Origin: Tetrahymena elliotti 4EA
Taxonomy: Eukaryota > Ciliophora > Oligohymenophorea > Hymenostomatida > Tetrahymenidae
DNA: 64,000 bases
Direction: 5' to 3'
NCBI GenBank assembly: GCA_000231825.2
Contig: JH720322.1
Location: 868,001 to 932,000, forward strand
Below are positions 52,264 to 64,000 of this stretch, one piece after another. How positions within the stretch are numbered: the stretch's first letter is position 1; every line of letters starts with the position of its first letter. The position numbers and the translations under genes were made by a program. The notes under the pieces are model-generated. The model saw nothing but the letters and a program-made list of their open reading frames with translations. It was not told the origin of the DNA and did no database searches.

Positions 52264-55200
52264 ATGAGAATGTACAGAAAAAGCTTTCGCGCTTCCTACT
52301 TACTAGGGGCTGTTAAAATTAAAGATGGCTTATTCCTTGGTGATGAATTTTCTATCAGAGTAAGCTTGTTGAATATTTATAATCATTTAGCAAATGCTGA
52401 TTTACAATAAAAGAATATTGAATCCTTTTTTGAATAATAAGCATGAATAAATTATACTTTTTTAACATGAAAAATGGATGAAACATTGAAATTAGTATTT
52501 AAATTCACTTTTAAAATAAAAAAAAGGATTTTGAGTTTTTAGATGTTAACAAAATAACTCGTGTAATCAATTGCTCGGGAAAATAAATAGCTAATAGAAA
52601 CAATAAGACAATTAAGTTCCTGACTTTTAATTGGGTTGAAACTGATAAACAAGTATACAAATTTTCATTTCTTTATGAAAGAATATGGAACTGATTGTTT
52701 TAAATGCAATATGTTTTATTATTTTAATAAATTGTAAAGGTATTATTTGATGCAGAGGGGAATACTTTGAATTAGATTAGAGAGTTTATTAATGAAGGAG
52801 AAAATAATGGAGAAGGTGTTTTAGTGCATTCAGTTAAGGGAATAAATAGAAGTGTATGTGCTCTTATTGCATATTTTATGATTGATTACAAATGGTCTTT
52901 GGCAAAATCTATTGAATATGTAACAATCAGAAGACCTGGCTTGAAAATTTAACAAAGTTTTATGCTGCAATTACAAAATCTTGAAATGAGATTAAAGGAG
53001 TCATTAGAAGGCGCTTCTTCAGAAGACTGGAATGATAGATAATTCATAAATGAGACAGAATAGTTGGTTAAAAACACTTATCTTAATTCAAAAACTACAG
53101 TAACATCTCAGGCGATTAAAAGAAAGATATTCAATTTAAATCAAATGAAAAAAGAAAACTTAAAATTACGCTGGGCTGATCACTAGCCTGGTGGCAAGCT
53201 TACTTAATTATTTGGTTAAGCTGCTCGCAAAAATTTTAAAATATCAACCTATAGTTATTAGACTTCTGCTAAAACTGGCACAAAAGGATTAGCTGGAGCT
53301 AACTCTTAGAATAGTTATAATTTCCAGTAAGGCAATCAGTAGCAAAACTAAAAAGAGAAAGTTTAAGAAAATTAAAGCGAAACAAGCTCTGTAGTAAATG
53401 CTGATAAAACTTCTGTTAAAAAAGCCTACTTCATTTCAATTTTAAAAGTATTGAAATAATTAATTATTTATTTGGATTACTTTTCTATTTTCATAAAATA
53501 GGAGAAAACTAATCGATATTTCTAGTCATCTAATCTCTTCTTAACAATTATTTAATATTTAAATTGATTGAATGATTGATTAATTAATTGATAGAGTGAT
53601 TTATTAATAATATCAAAACTAAATTATTCATTTATATTTTAAGATCTCCTTAACAATTAATCCCCTTCCCACTTATTAATTTTATAATTTTATTTGAGTG
53701 GTAAAAATTTATCTTTCAGACAAGCGAACAGTAAAAATTTAAAAGTAAATAATCCCCACTATCTTCTCAATCTCATATTTAGTCAAGGCTTTCTTTCAAA
53801 TTTTGATCAAGGATGAATATTTATTAAATAAAATTACAATAATTAATTCCTTTATTAATTTAAATATCTTCATTACCTAACAACCAGTCTTGAAAAACCT
53901 CTAAAATACCATTTAAATACCACAATTATTCTAATTTTTTATCTTTTGATTTTTGACGACTAAAAACTATTTGGACAAAAATATTCAATTTTAATAAAAA
54001 AATTAACTTTGCAAAAAACATTTCTTAAATAATTTAAAAATAATATAAACACTTTTAGCGTCTATTTAAATTTATCTTTCATCATCCTATATAGTTCTGA
54101 GAAAGATTTAAAAATTTTCTCACTCATTTTTTTTAATTTTTGTAAAATATATTTAGGGTTCTAAGAAATGCTTTGATAGAGCTACTGGAATGGCTATTTA
54201 AAATAATGAAGAAGGAGAAAATTAATATAAAATAAAGCCTGAATATAGACCAAATTCTATGAGAATATTAGGGGAAGATAATTTATCAAATTTAAACAGC
54301 TTTTTACAAGATATTACTAATAATCCTGAAGAAAATTCTGAGATGACTCAAAGCCTATCTCCTTTAAAAATAAGCAGAGCTGAATAAAACAAAAGACTTT
54401 TTGAGGCTAATCCTATGAGTTTAAGTGATTAGTTCAATAAGCCAGCCATTCAATTGCAATAATAACCTATGAAGAATATATTTAAATTGTAATAGAATTA
54501 AATAAAGAACTCTGGTTAAATCAAAGACTCTAATGATTAAAATAATATAAAGACCCTTTCAAACAATTTCTAAAATCCTAAAAACACTTTAGCAAATGCA
54601 TATTTAAACTTTTAATCTTCTAATTAAACTAGTGCAAACAAATAGATTAACTCCTCACCAACTAAATTGACTAAAAATCTTAATGGGTCTATTAGAATCT
54701 CTAACCTAATCACTGAAAATAGTCCTGAAGGTTAATACGATGTTCCTGAAGAAAATTTATCTATAAATATGTCTAGTGCAGCAAAATAAGAAACACTTAT
54801 TTCTAACTTTTCTTAACAATACAATCGTACATATAATTTCAAAAAGCTAAGCTAGGATAAATTGTTTGTAGAAAATATTGATTAAATCAGCACTAACACT
54901 GATGCCTAAAATAAAAATCAATAAGAAATCGAATAAAAAGAGAACACTAATTTGATAAATTTAAATGATAATTTAATAGCAAAAACTGAACTAGCCTAAT
55001 CAGATCTGTTAACTTCTATAAAGTTAGAGTAAAACAAATCAAATTCAGGTCAGGCGACCTAATTAAATGGAGCCAGCCTATAGAATTCTAATACTGCACA
55101 ACAAGGAAAGAATTTAGTTTCTCTAAAATTAGTTACCTTCCCTAAAAATGTATGTTTAATATTACTTTTTAATAGATAAAATTACAATTTATAATTTAAA

Positions 55201-55848
55201 TAGCAGACAATTTAGTTCTCAGAAGGGTCTCTGAGACCAAATACTGCTACTAATTTAATGTAAAAAGCAAAAAAAGCTCTGTATATTTTAATTATTTTTT
55301 ATTTTAAACAAATTAGGGGACCAGTAAGCATAAATATTAGCAACAGTAACCCAGAATAAGTGGAAGATCCAAAATTTAGCAGCTAAAGAGTAAGTGATTA
55401 TCAGATAGGATCTAGCTCTAATGGAATGAATGCTTTCAAAATTGCTGTGAATAATGTTGAATAAAGTAGATTAATTTATGGAAACAGAGCTCGTCCATCA
55501 TCTATGGATCATTAAAATAGAATATTCAAATGTAAAAATATTTATCAATTAACTCTTTTATAATTTTTTTTAGAATTAAATAAAAAGCAGATAGTAAATA
55601 AGACTAATATAAGTATAAACTCTTCATAAAATAGCATTCTATCAAAGTAAAAAGGAATGCAAAATAATAGTTTTAACAACAATAACAATCTTATGTCAAT
55701 CAATAACTATATGAGCAATAATAGTAACTTAGTGAAATAAACTTAATTTTAATATAAATAAGCAGTATAAGCTTATATAAATTCAAACACAATTAACTAA
55801 CAAAATTAGATGACAGATAGCAATCTATTCAAAAAGAGAATTAAATGA
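52264..55848 (+). CDS. Dual-specificity phosphatase-fold pseudophosphatase with long disordered tail
   Basis: Start MRMYRKSFRASYLLGAV. The first 200 residues form a DSP fold: IKDGLFLGDEFS, DVNKITRVINCSG, FLTFNWVETD and VLVHSVKGINRSVCAL, then KSIEYVTIRRPGLKI. The phosphatase signature is HCxxGxxRS; here it reads H-S-V-K-G-I-N-R-S (52824-52853), so the nucleophilic Cys is Ser and hydrolysis is not expected. STYX proteins have lost the same Cys. A binding role is inferred. A 700-residue S/N/Q-rich tail follows in further exons (GSKKCFDRATGMAIQNN, SLRPNTATNLMQKAKK, RARPSSMDHQ), ending at TGA 55846-55848. The tail is joined to the DSP part across a roughly 700-nt intron (53448 to about 54155, phase 0), which is the weakest point; the tail could be a separate gene. 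Confidence 0.75.
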
Positions 55849-57159
55849 ATCAATCTAAATGCTTTTTTCTGAATTTAGTAGATTTATTCATATGAAATTT
55901 TGTGCAATTTCATTCTTTTAAAACAGCCTATTTTTATTTATATGATTTCATATTTTTAAATAGCTACAAGTAACTAATCTTATATCTGGTTTGCAGTCAA
56001 GTTTACTTTCTTGAAAAAAAAAAATGATAAATTGCTTAGAATGTACAAAACTAATAAATTAATTAAGAAAATCAAATCAAAAACGAATCAATCAAACTAA
56101 AAACAACAAAAATAAAAAAAATAGATTGTTTTAGTTTTTTGTGATAAAATATACACAGGTTTTGAAGTTTTCATTCCATTTATAAAAAATTAAAAAACAT
56201 AAAATAATAAAAAATGCTAAATTCTTTTATTTTAGATCTTATAGATATATAAATTTATTAAATTTTAACAACTATACTGTTTTATTTATATAATATTTAT
56301 TTACTTTTATGGTATTTTATATTTATTCTTAATAAACAAAATGCAATCAATCTTTTATTAACTTATTTTTATATTTTATATTTCATTTATTATTTCTATC
56401 CAAAATTTGCCAACCTTTTCATAGATATAATCCCTTTCACAAAATATCTTAATAACTTTTAAATATTAAAATAGATTGTTGCTGATTTAATATATTCTTT
56501 TATTTTGATATTTACATAGGTTTAGTGTCGAATTCGGCAGATTATTTAAAGATCTAAATTGATTTGATGATTGGTTTTTTTGAATTAATTAGTTTCTTTT
56601 ATATTTTTGAAGTAATAAATAATTTTAACTAACATTGTAAATTTATTATTTTGTTCATTAGATTTAAAAAGAATTTTATTTTATAATCGTTTAGTTATCT
56701 CAAATATTTATTTTATTGAAAATAATTTTTTTTATTAAGAATAATTTGTTTAAACTTTAAGAATATTTTTTATTTATAATTTAGACTAATTTAATAAGCT
56801 GAAAAATTTTCATCCACTAAAAATTCAAATTAGGGTTTTACAAAATTTGACTTTGGTAAATAATTAAAGAAATTCTAATCAAAAATATTCAAAAGAAATT
56901 GTTAAATATTAGTTGTTAAGCATATGTTTTTAATAAAATTTCACAACTATCTATCGAGTTTTGATTAAAATTTTAACAAATAAGATATTCTTAATTACTC
57001 TTTTTAACCAACCACCTTCATATTTTGAGATTTACTGCTACTTTTAAAAAGTAAAGAAGGTGAAAATATTTAATTTTAATAAGCTCTATCTAGTTATCCA
57101 TCTTTAAAATATTTCAGTTTAGTTCCATAGCCTATTAGATACTACTAAAGATATTAGAA
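55849..57159. other. Intergenic, tandem
   Basis: About 1.3 kb of AT-rich DNA; nothing recognised. Confidence 0.5.
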
Positions 57160-59340
57160 ATGAATGATAATCAATCATACCATATGAAAAGGTCTTTTAA
57201 ATACATGTGCTTTTAGAACCAAGCACATCACTTTAATAATTTGGTGAATACAAAACATTGCATAGAAAATAAAATTAATTCTAAGTCTCCAGTATTTTCA
57301 AAAATATCTCCTACTAGGTAAGTAGGATCTACTTATAAAATGAATCAAAAACGTAGAAAAGAAGTAGATAGAACTATTAATATTGAAAACTAAAAGCTCC
57401 TTAAAAAACTTTAGGAAATTATGGAGCCAAAAACCAATGTTAGAGGCAAACATTCAAATTAAGATGGATTAATTTATGCTAGACTTTCTTCAGCTTAAAA
57501 TGTACCTAGATCTGGTAGTAAAAATTCAAGTTATAATTAACAAAATATTTTGAATAATTCACTGTTAATCAATGGAGGGCTAACTGTTGGCTCTCACAAC
57601 CAAAGATCTTAGTCTCCATAATCAACTATAAAAAATGCTGGATCTACTTTAAATAACTTTAACCACTCTGTTATACTTAATTAAAATTAGTAAAATACAT
57701 TTTACAATGGAACAGCTAATTTCTAATCAACTGGTTCTAACTTTAAGAATACAACTAACAATTTAAATGCAATTAATCCAAGCCAAGATCATAGTAAAAG
57801 CAAAATATTTAATTAAACCACAAACAGTTTTAATACATCATATAAAAGATAAAGTGAGTTAAATACCATTGAAAGAGAAAATATTAAAATAGCTAAAAAG
57901 ATAACAGAATGTAAACCAGCTGTTGGCACTATTGATGAATGGAACCAGCATTATCAGAAATTCAAACAAAATTCTACTATAAGGAGAGTCATCACTACTA
58001 CAGGATGTAACTCTACATATGAATCATAATCTTATTTACCTTAAGCTAGTAACTTCAGCCCAGCTGTAACCAATTAAAAAAATACAAAGCCATATATTTA
58101 CATCCCAAATATCTAAAATATGCAAGCTTAGTATCAAGAATTTATTAAAAAAAATAAATTATATTCAAATGGTAATTAAATAGATCAACAAAGGATCTTT
58201 ATGTCTCATTTTAATACTGCTTCTAGAAAGAAACAAAGAAATATATCTGCACATACTGGGTCTTTAAATGGTCAAATTAATACTATTGAAGAAATAAGCT
58301 AGAGAGACATATAATCACCTAAAATTTTTAATGGTATGTATGCATCTCAATCCTAAGTTTGTTCTTAATAGAATGGATAAGTATATTTAAATAGTTCTTA
58401 AGTTGTTAATAAGTAGAGAAATAACTAATAAAATAAAAAAGTAAGTGAAGATTTGACTCCAAAAAAACTCAATAACTATGGAAGAAGCTTAACAACATAT
58501 CAAGGGGATTAAAGACACCCATAAACCAAAAAAGAAAATGAAGCTGATTAAATTATTGATCAAAATGAAATTGTAAAAGAAATAGTTAATAAAAGTAATT
58601 AATAAACATCTGAAAATAAATAAAATATTGAAATGATAGACTTTGAATAAATGGAGATAGATAGTGTTTTAAAATAAAATAATGGTTATTAATTCAATGA
58701 CTAGGCTAATTCTTCTTCATACAAATATTTAAGCTAATAAAAAGTTATGAGTTAAGGAAAATATAAAAATAGGACAAAATATATGGAGAGAAGCTTAATA
58801 GATCCAAGAAGTATTGAATTTGAAAAGCTAAAAAATTCTTAGTTTGATTTTAGGAGTAGCAAATATAAAAATAATTAAAGCTATACTACTAGTATATCTA
58901 AAAATAACTATATTTAGTCCAGTTAGCCTACTAATGGAAAAAATAAAAGAATATTGAGTGAACTTGGGTTCTCTGATGAAGAAAATAATAACAAAGATAA
59001 TAATTCTAAATAAGATGATTAAATCTCTGGATTAATTAACATAAACATGCTGAATTAGCTTTAAAATGATGAAAAATCTAACATTGAAAATTCTGAAAAT
59101 TTTGATGAAAAAATTAAATAAATTCAAGAAAAATATATACAATTAGAGTCTAATAAAGAGGATAACTTCCTAAATTAATAGAAAACTTCACAAACCAATT
59201 AAAATAATCATGATCAAAAACCTGAAGTTTTACCTTAAAGAAACTCATAAGATGGAAATAACTTTTAGCTTTATCATGTTACATAAAACTTTTAACAAAA
59301 ATAATAAAGTGATAAAGAAAATAAAGAAAGTAGTGTCTGA
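57160..59340 (+). CDS. CFAP97/Hemingway-domain-type protein with long Q/N-rich tail
   Basis: Single exon, 726 aa, ATG 57160 and TGA 59338-59340. Near the N-terminus: HHFNNLVNTKHCIENKINS, then RQVGSTYKMNQKRRKEVDR and TINIENQKLLKKLQEIM. This is the CFAP97 pattern: a His-rich start, an Asp/Lys linker, 'K-R-x-x-E-(V/I)-x-R...EN-x-x-LL-x-K(M/L)'. In animals and flies (hemingway) the family acts in cilia and sperm tails. The remaining 620 residues are Q/N/S/K-rich and disordered, far longer than vertebrate CFAP97D proteins. A role in cilia is inferred from the domain. Confidence 0.72.
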
Positions 59341-60337
59341 AAACATAAATAAATAAATTAGTTGAATTATTTTTGAAGAAATTTAAATTTGCATAATTGT
59401 TTTAAAATATTTGAAATTAAATTTTCTAAGATATGTTTAAACAACTAAAAATTGTTAGTTATTATTTAATTAATAAAATTTCATAAATAAAATGTAGATA
59501 TTAATTAACCTTTTTAATGCTTATGCTTTTGTATTTTTTATTGAAACACTGTAATTTTATGAATATTCAATTCATTAATTTTTGTTTTTTTCAAAAAAAC
59601 CTCATAAAAAAAATTTAACAAATTTATGTTGAATTATTTGATTTTCTTTGAAGTAAAAAAAATTTCTTAAATTTAAAAAATAAATAGAATAAAGTAAAAG
59701 AAATAAATATCTATTTAATTAAAATTAGACTCATCAATTTTTTGGAAAAATCTAAAATTATTTTTATTAGAATTTTTTGAAGAACCTTTTTTTTGATTCT
59801 GTTTAATTTTGGTTTGGATATATTGATTTTAAGAATCTTTCTTTTGCTTATTTGTATTTTTGTAATTCATAAAATACTGAAGGATACTTGGTGAATTAGC
59901 TACTATTTTTCTTTTTTAGATACATCATTATTGATATCTGTTCAGCTATTCTTTCTCAAAAAAAAAATTTTTATTTATTGCAAATATTTCTTTTGAATAC
60001 TTAGAGGTAATGAAATTTATCTTTTATTTTTTAAGTTTTGTATTTTTTGTCTGAGCTTTCAAAATTGACAAAATTAAAATATTTTTGTATTCATTTTAAA
60101 TTGATTATTGATCTTTTAAGTTGGATAAATTTTTATGAATTGATTTTTGAAAATTAAATTTTTGATTGAATAAATAAAATATCATTAATATTGTTATGTT
60201 TGTATTGAATTTAGAGATTCAGTAAATTAATCAGTTTTTAATAAAAACATTAATTTTATTTCAAAATATCTGAGAGCACTTTTATTCAGTATTTATTAAA
60301 GATCCATAACTTAAATAAAAAGTAAAATAATTTAATA
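59341..60337. other. Intergenic, tandem
   Basis: About 1 kb of AT-rich DNA; nothing recognised. Confidence 0.5.
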
Positions 60338-62727
60338 ATGAAACCCTCTCAAAGTTATAAATCTAAGACATTTAGTAGTCCAAGCAATATGATGGAGAGC
60401 TTTAATAGTTCTATGAGAAGCCCTTAATCTGTTTAAATTTAAACAAAAAGAAAGGAGTAAGCTGCTGATAGTAGCTACGGACATATAAGCTCTGTAAGAA
60501 CATAACTTAGTTTAGAAAAAAAAAAGGTGCAAGATTTAAATAAAGTAGTGATAGATTACTAAAACCTAAAACAAAATTCTGAAACTAAACTAAATGCGAG
60601 TCTTGATGATTTAAGGTAATATAAAGATGAGCTTCTAAAAAGCTAAAAAGAAATAAAAAATTACTAATATAAGTTAGAATACTTAGAAAAAGAAAAAGCA
60701 AGGCTTGAAAATTAAAATAAATAACTTAAGGCTTACATAAATAAACTAGAGCAAGCTCTTAAGACTGCTCAATAAGCAAGAGCGTCTTCTAATAGTCCTT
60801 TTAATCGTACTTAAAATAGTGTTTCTAACATTAACTAAACCTTCAGCAACGATAATTTTAATTCAAATAATACAAACAATAATCCTCCTCAAAATATCAG
60901 CTATTAAAATCTTAATGTTTCAAACATCTCCCAATCAAACACAAACAACAATAATGCAGCTAACCCCTAATTAAATGTAAGCTCATTTCTGTTATTTTCA
61001 ATTTAATTTATTTCAAAGTTATACAAATGTTTTCATAAAACTTTGGATGCTTTAAAAAAGAATAAATTTATGATTTTTAAAATTTAAGTAGAGTATTCAA
61101 ATTATTAGATATGATTAATAGTCGTTGAATCGAGTTAAAAATTAGTTATCTAATTATATATTTATTATTAATAGCAATATATCAAAAAACTGGAGGCAGA
61201 TGTCAAGAATTATTAACAAGAAATTAAGATTTTGACTAGTGCTTTGGAAATTAATAGTCCAAAAGTTAGCATTAAAAGAGGGCTAGATTAATCAATAGAG
61301 TAATAACATGAAAAGAGTTTGATACATTTAACTAAAGAATTAGCAGAATGCAAAGAAATCATTTAACAAAATGAAGATGTTGAAAGTGGATTAAGAGAAA
61401 AGATTTAAAATCTAAATCTAGAATTAGAGAAGGCCATAATTCAAATCGAAGAACGAAAAATCATTAAAGAAAACGACAATGAAGAAATATTCAAGTTAGA
61501 AAATGATAACAAAAAGCTTCAATAGCAAATAAAAGATCTTCAGCAAACTAGTTAAGTCTTACAAAATTAATTAAACTAAAGTATAAACTAAACTACATCA
61601 TTACAATAACATTAATAATAGCAATAACAATAGCAATTACTTCAGTAGTAATTGCTATTAGCTACAGATCGTCTCAACACTCCTAAGTAATCTTAAGTTA
61701 TTGAATAAAAATTACAGTCTTCATTTTAACAGCATCAATCTCTTTCTTAGTAATCAAATGATCATAGACAACATAATACAAGCAGCCAGCACAACTAAAG
61801 TCATTCAACTTATGATAAAAATGAAGCTTTAGACATAATACACAAATAGAAAGAAACCATAAGAGAACTTACTGAAGAAATCAGCTAGATCAAAGCTCAA
61901 CTAACAGAATAAAATTTAAATGCATACTCTGACTCTTAAAAGTATTTTTTTTAATTTTAATTTGAAAATTTTTGAATTAGAACGATTTTTAGAATTGATT
62001 TTAGAACAAATTTAGTTAAATTAATTAAAATTTTTATAAAAAAAGATGGAATAAGTAAGTTGAAGAATTAAGAAATACAATTAGAGTGAAAGAAGATGGA
62101 TATTAGGAATTAAACTAAAAGGTTAACCAATTGCATTATGAAATTGATCAATTCAAATAAAAAGTTGAGAAATCTAAAGAAAAGAAAAATAAGTATAAAT
62201 AAGAAATAAGCATACTGAAGTCTGACTAGAGATAACTAGAAAATTTAAACTAAAAGCTAAACAATAAATTAAAATAAGTCATTGAAGAAAGCTCCAGCTT
62301 TAAAGATTAAATATTTAATGCTTTGAAACTTAATACAAAAAATTATTAAGTTCCAAGATCATTGGAAGCTGTTTTAGAAGAAATTCAGTTTATAAGATAA
62401 GAGAATAAATAAATGAAATATGCTCTTGATGAGTCTATTAACAAATATGCCCATTAAGTGATGCTAAACAAAGACCTCAAAATTGAAATTAAGTAGAGAG
62501 AATAATAAATAGAGAGATAAGCAGAATCTAAAACTTTAGTTTAATCAACATTAGCATAGCAAATATACAATCTTCGTTGTTAGAACACAGATCTTAATGA
62601 AATCAATTCAACTATTAGAAGAGAATGCACTATGTTTATGGAGTCCCTGAAAGATTAAAAAACTAAAAAATCAAAAAGAAGTAAATCTCTAAAGAAATCA
62701 AAGAGCTCAAAGTCATTAAAAAATTGA
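60338..62727 (+). CDS. Coiled-coil protein with polyQ tract
   Basis: Three exons: 60338-60976, 61175 to about 61940, and a last exon from about 62045 (phase 2 join giving QKWNKQVEELRN) to TGA 62725-62727; about 710 aa. A Ser-rich head (MKPSQSYKSKTFSSPSNMM) is followed by long heptad-repeat helices (LEKEKARLENQNKQLKAYI, LTKELAECKEIIQQNEDV, KLENDNKKLQQQIKDLQQ), an Asn-rich break, a polyglutamine run near 61600-61665, more coiled coil including LEAVLEEIQFIRQENKQMKY, and a basic K/S-rich end. Looks like a centrosomal/basal-body or cytoskeletal rod protein. No specific orthologue recognised. Confidence 0.78.
61600..61670 (+). repeat. Polyglutamine tract, mixed CAA/TAA/TAG codons
   Basis: Run of mostly Gln codons (CAA, TAA, TAG) within the second exon of the coiled-coil gene, followed by short Leu interruptions. 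In the standard code this would be a string of stops. Confidence 0.8.
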
Positions 62728-62773
62728 AAAATTAAATACAGAGGAAATACTTATCACATAAAAATGTATTTTT

Positions 62774-63204
62774 TCATAATTTAATTTATAATTGTTTAAA
62801 TATTTCTTTAGGAAAATAAATGTTAAATTCTTTTAGTAATATCATGAGGCTAGTCATAGTGGGAGAAAAATAATATTAATCTTCAATAGAGTTCTTTTTA
62901 TTTTATTCACTTTCTAAGCTTAATTATTGTATTTATTCTGTAACTTCTCTCATTCTACAGGAATGAAAAGTCAAATAGCTGAAGCCCAAAACTGGATGAA
63001 TCTATTTATTTTTAATTTAATTTTAATTTTAATTTAAATGTTTACTTCTTGAATGAGTTCGTTATTTTTTTGAATTCCATTAATTTCAAATTCTCTATCT
63101 TTCATTAAGTTAGTCACCTGTAACAAATCAAGTGGTTTCATGCCTTAAATTAATTATCATCAATTCATTTTTATTTATCTTTAAAAATTTATTTTACTCT
63201 CCAT
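62774..63204 (-). CDS. Possible small helical protein (spliced)
   Basis: Inferred model: exon 1 is only ATGGAGA (63198-63204), joined over a GTAAAA...TTAAG intron to SMKPLDLLQVTNLMKDREF; then EINGIQKNNELIQE, a second intron (GTAAAC...AATAG), and a segment containing MREVTEQIQQLSLESEQN and IEDQYYFSPTMTS, ending at TGA 62774-62776. Peptides look like real helical coding sequence. If the second intron is not used, the frame ends at 62971. Alternatively translation starts at the internal ATG at 63141. No family recognised. Confidence 0.4.
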
Positions 63205-63979
63205 ATCATAAATATGAAAGTAGAAAGTGGGGAACTTAAAAGCAACACTATAGGTCAAAGATCCCTTCAAAAGATAAAGTTTTTCTTAATCTTTTATTAA
63301 TAAAAAAACTATTGATAATAATTGCAAAAGATTTTAATTACATTCAAAAGTGTGATTAACTTCTAAGTATTCAGAGTTTTCGTTTGACCTCTAAATTTTA
63401 AATTAAAAAATGATTATATTTTAATCAAAGCTATTATTTTAGTAATTTATGTAAAAAATTTCTAAAAATAAAATATTATTTCTATAAACCATAAAGTATT
63501 TATCAATAACACAAAAAAAAGTTGAAACAAATCAAATTTTCTTTGATAAAATTAAATATTTTTAAAAATCATACAAAATCATCTTCTATCTATTTATATG
63601 AAATTTCAAAGCCTTCTAAATTAATTAATTTGCTTAGCTATTAGCAATCTTATCTGAACTGTTCAAAACTTAAATTGAAATATTTAACTTTATTTTAATC
63701 CATTTTTTTTAATAATTTGAAATTGATTTAATTAAAATTAATTATTATTCCTATCAGAAATTAAATAATTTTTTCTTTCTTTTTTTAGAATTAACTCTGT
63801 TCGATTCTTGGATTTTAATAGATTCATTTAATTTCTTTTTTCTTTTTCCTATTTTAGATTAAATTATTAAAAGAAATTAATCTTTTCTTAATTCAATTAT
63901 AAATAATAAAGAGATATTTTAATAAAACAAAGAATATTAAGAAGAAAAGTTCATCAGATAAATATTCTAAATAACAAAT
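63205..63979. other. Intergenic
   Basis: AT-rich region between the possible small gene and a gene starting at the right edge. Nothing recognised. Confidence 0.45.
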
Positions 63980-64000
63980 ATGGACTTAGTATTAGCAGGC
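63980..64000 (+). CDS. Possible 5' end of a gene cut by the window edge
   Basis: ATG preceded by an A-rich context (ACAAAT), then seven codons reading MDLVLAG up to the last base. The change from very AT-rich to mixed composition suggests a coding start. Too little remains to name it. Confidence 0.35.

Noticed and set aside
57006..57022. AACCAACCACCTTC, a second look-alike of the breakage sequence
   Set aside because: Core differs (ACCACC instead of ACCTC); no telomeric repeat nearby.
63781..63840. GTTCGATTC, a tRNA B-box-like string
   Set aside because: The flanking five bases do not pair as a T-stem and no anticodon or acceptor arm could be placed around it.

Overview
This window reads as nuclear DNA of a ciliate, most like Tetrahymena or a close oligohymenophorean relative. 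It is extremely AT-rich. Every convincing gene reads TAA and TAG as glutamine and ends only at TGA. Genes are broken by short AT-rich GT...AG introns (34 to a few hundred bases). Standard-code translation cuts almost every gene into pieces, so the models below use the ciliate code. No rRNA, tRNA, CRISPR array, transposon or viral gene was recognised.

Left part (1-20 kb): a GSK3-like kinase (-), a macrodomain protein with a duplicated-exon tail (+), a Q/N-rich pseudokinase (-), a small GYxGFIP-motif protein possibly of ciliary microtubules (+), an N/S-rich protein with a repeated SPNSIRIK-type motif (-), a CaMKK/SNF1-activating-type kinase with an acylation-type N-terminus (+), and the mitochondrial-ribosome assembly factor RSM22/METTL17 (+).

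Middle (20-45 kb): a single-pass membrane RING protein (+), the RNA polymerase I zinc-ribbon subunit RPA12 (-), a pyruvate-kinase-like protein that has lost most catalytic residues (+), two unrecognised proteins, a small hidden coiled-coil-type gene (-), the SPOUT1 RNA methyltransferase (+), a CEP19 homologue whose two conserved halves are separated by about 590 acidic/Q-rich residues (+), and an 837-aa Q/N/S-rich protein (-).

Right part (45-64 kb): a six-TM potassium channel with a C-terminal cyclic-nucleotide-binding-like region and a CCHC zinc knuckle (-), a dual-specificity-phosphatase-fold protein whose catalytic Cys is Ser (+), a CFAP97-type protein (+), a coiled-coil protein (+), a possible small gene (-), and the first codons of a gene cut by the right edge.

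Genes are independent, about one per 3 kb, with no operon logic. Two themes stand out. Cilium/basal-body proteins (CEP19, CFAP97-like, perhaps the GYxGFIP protein) are well represented. Three proteins keep an enzyme fold but lack its chemistry: kinase, pyruvate kinase and phosphatase. Start codons and intron borders are by eye; small unlabelled ORFs are uncertain because with a single stop codon long open frames arise easily by chance.
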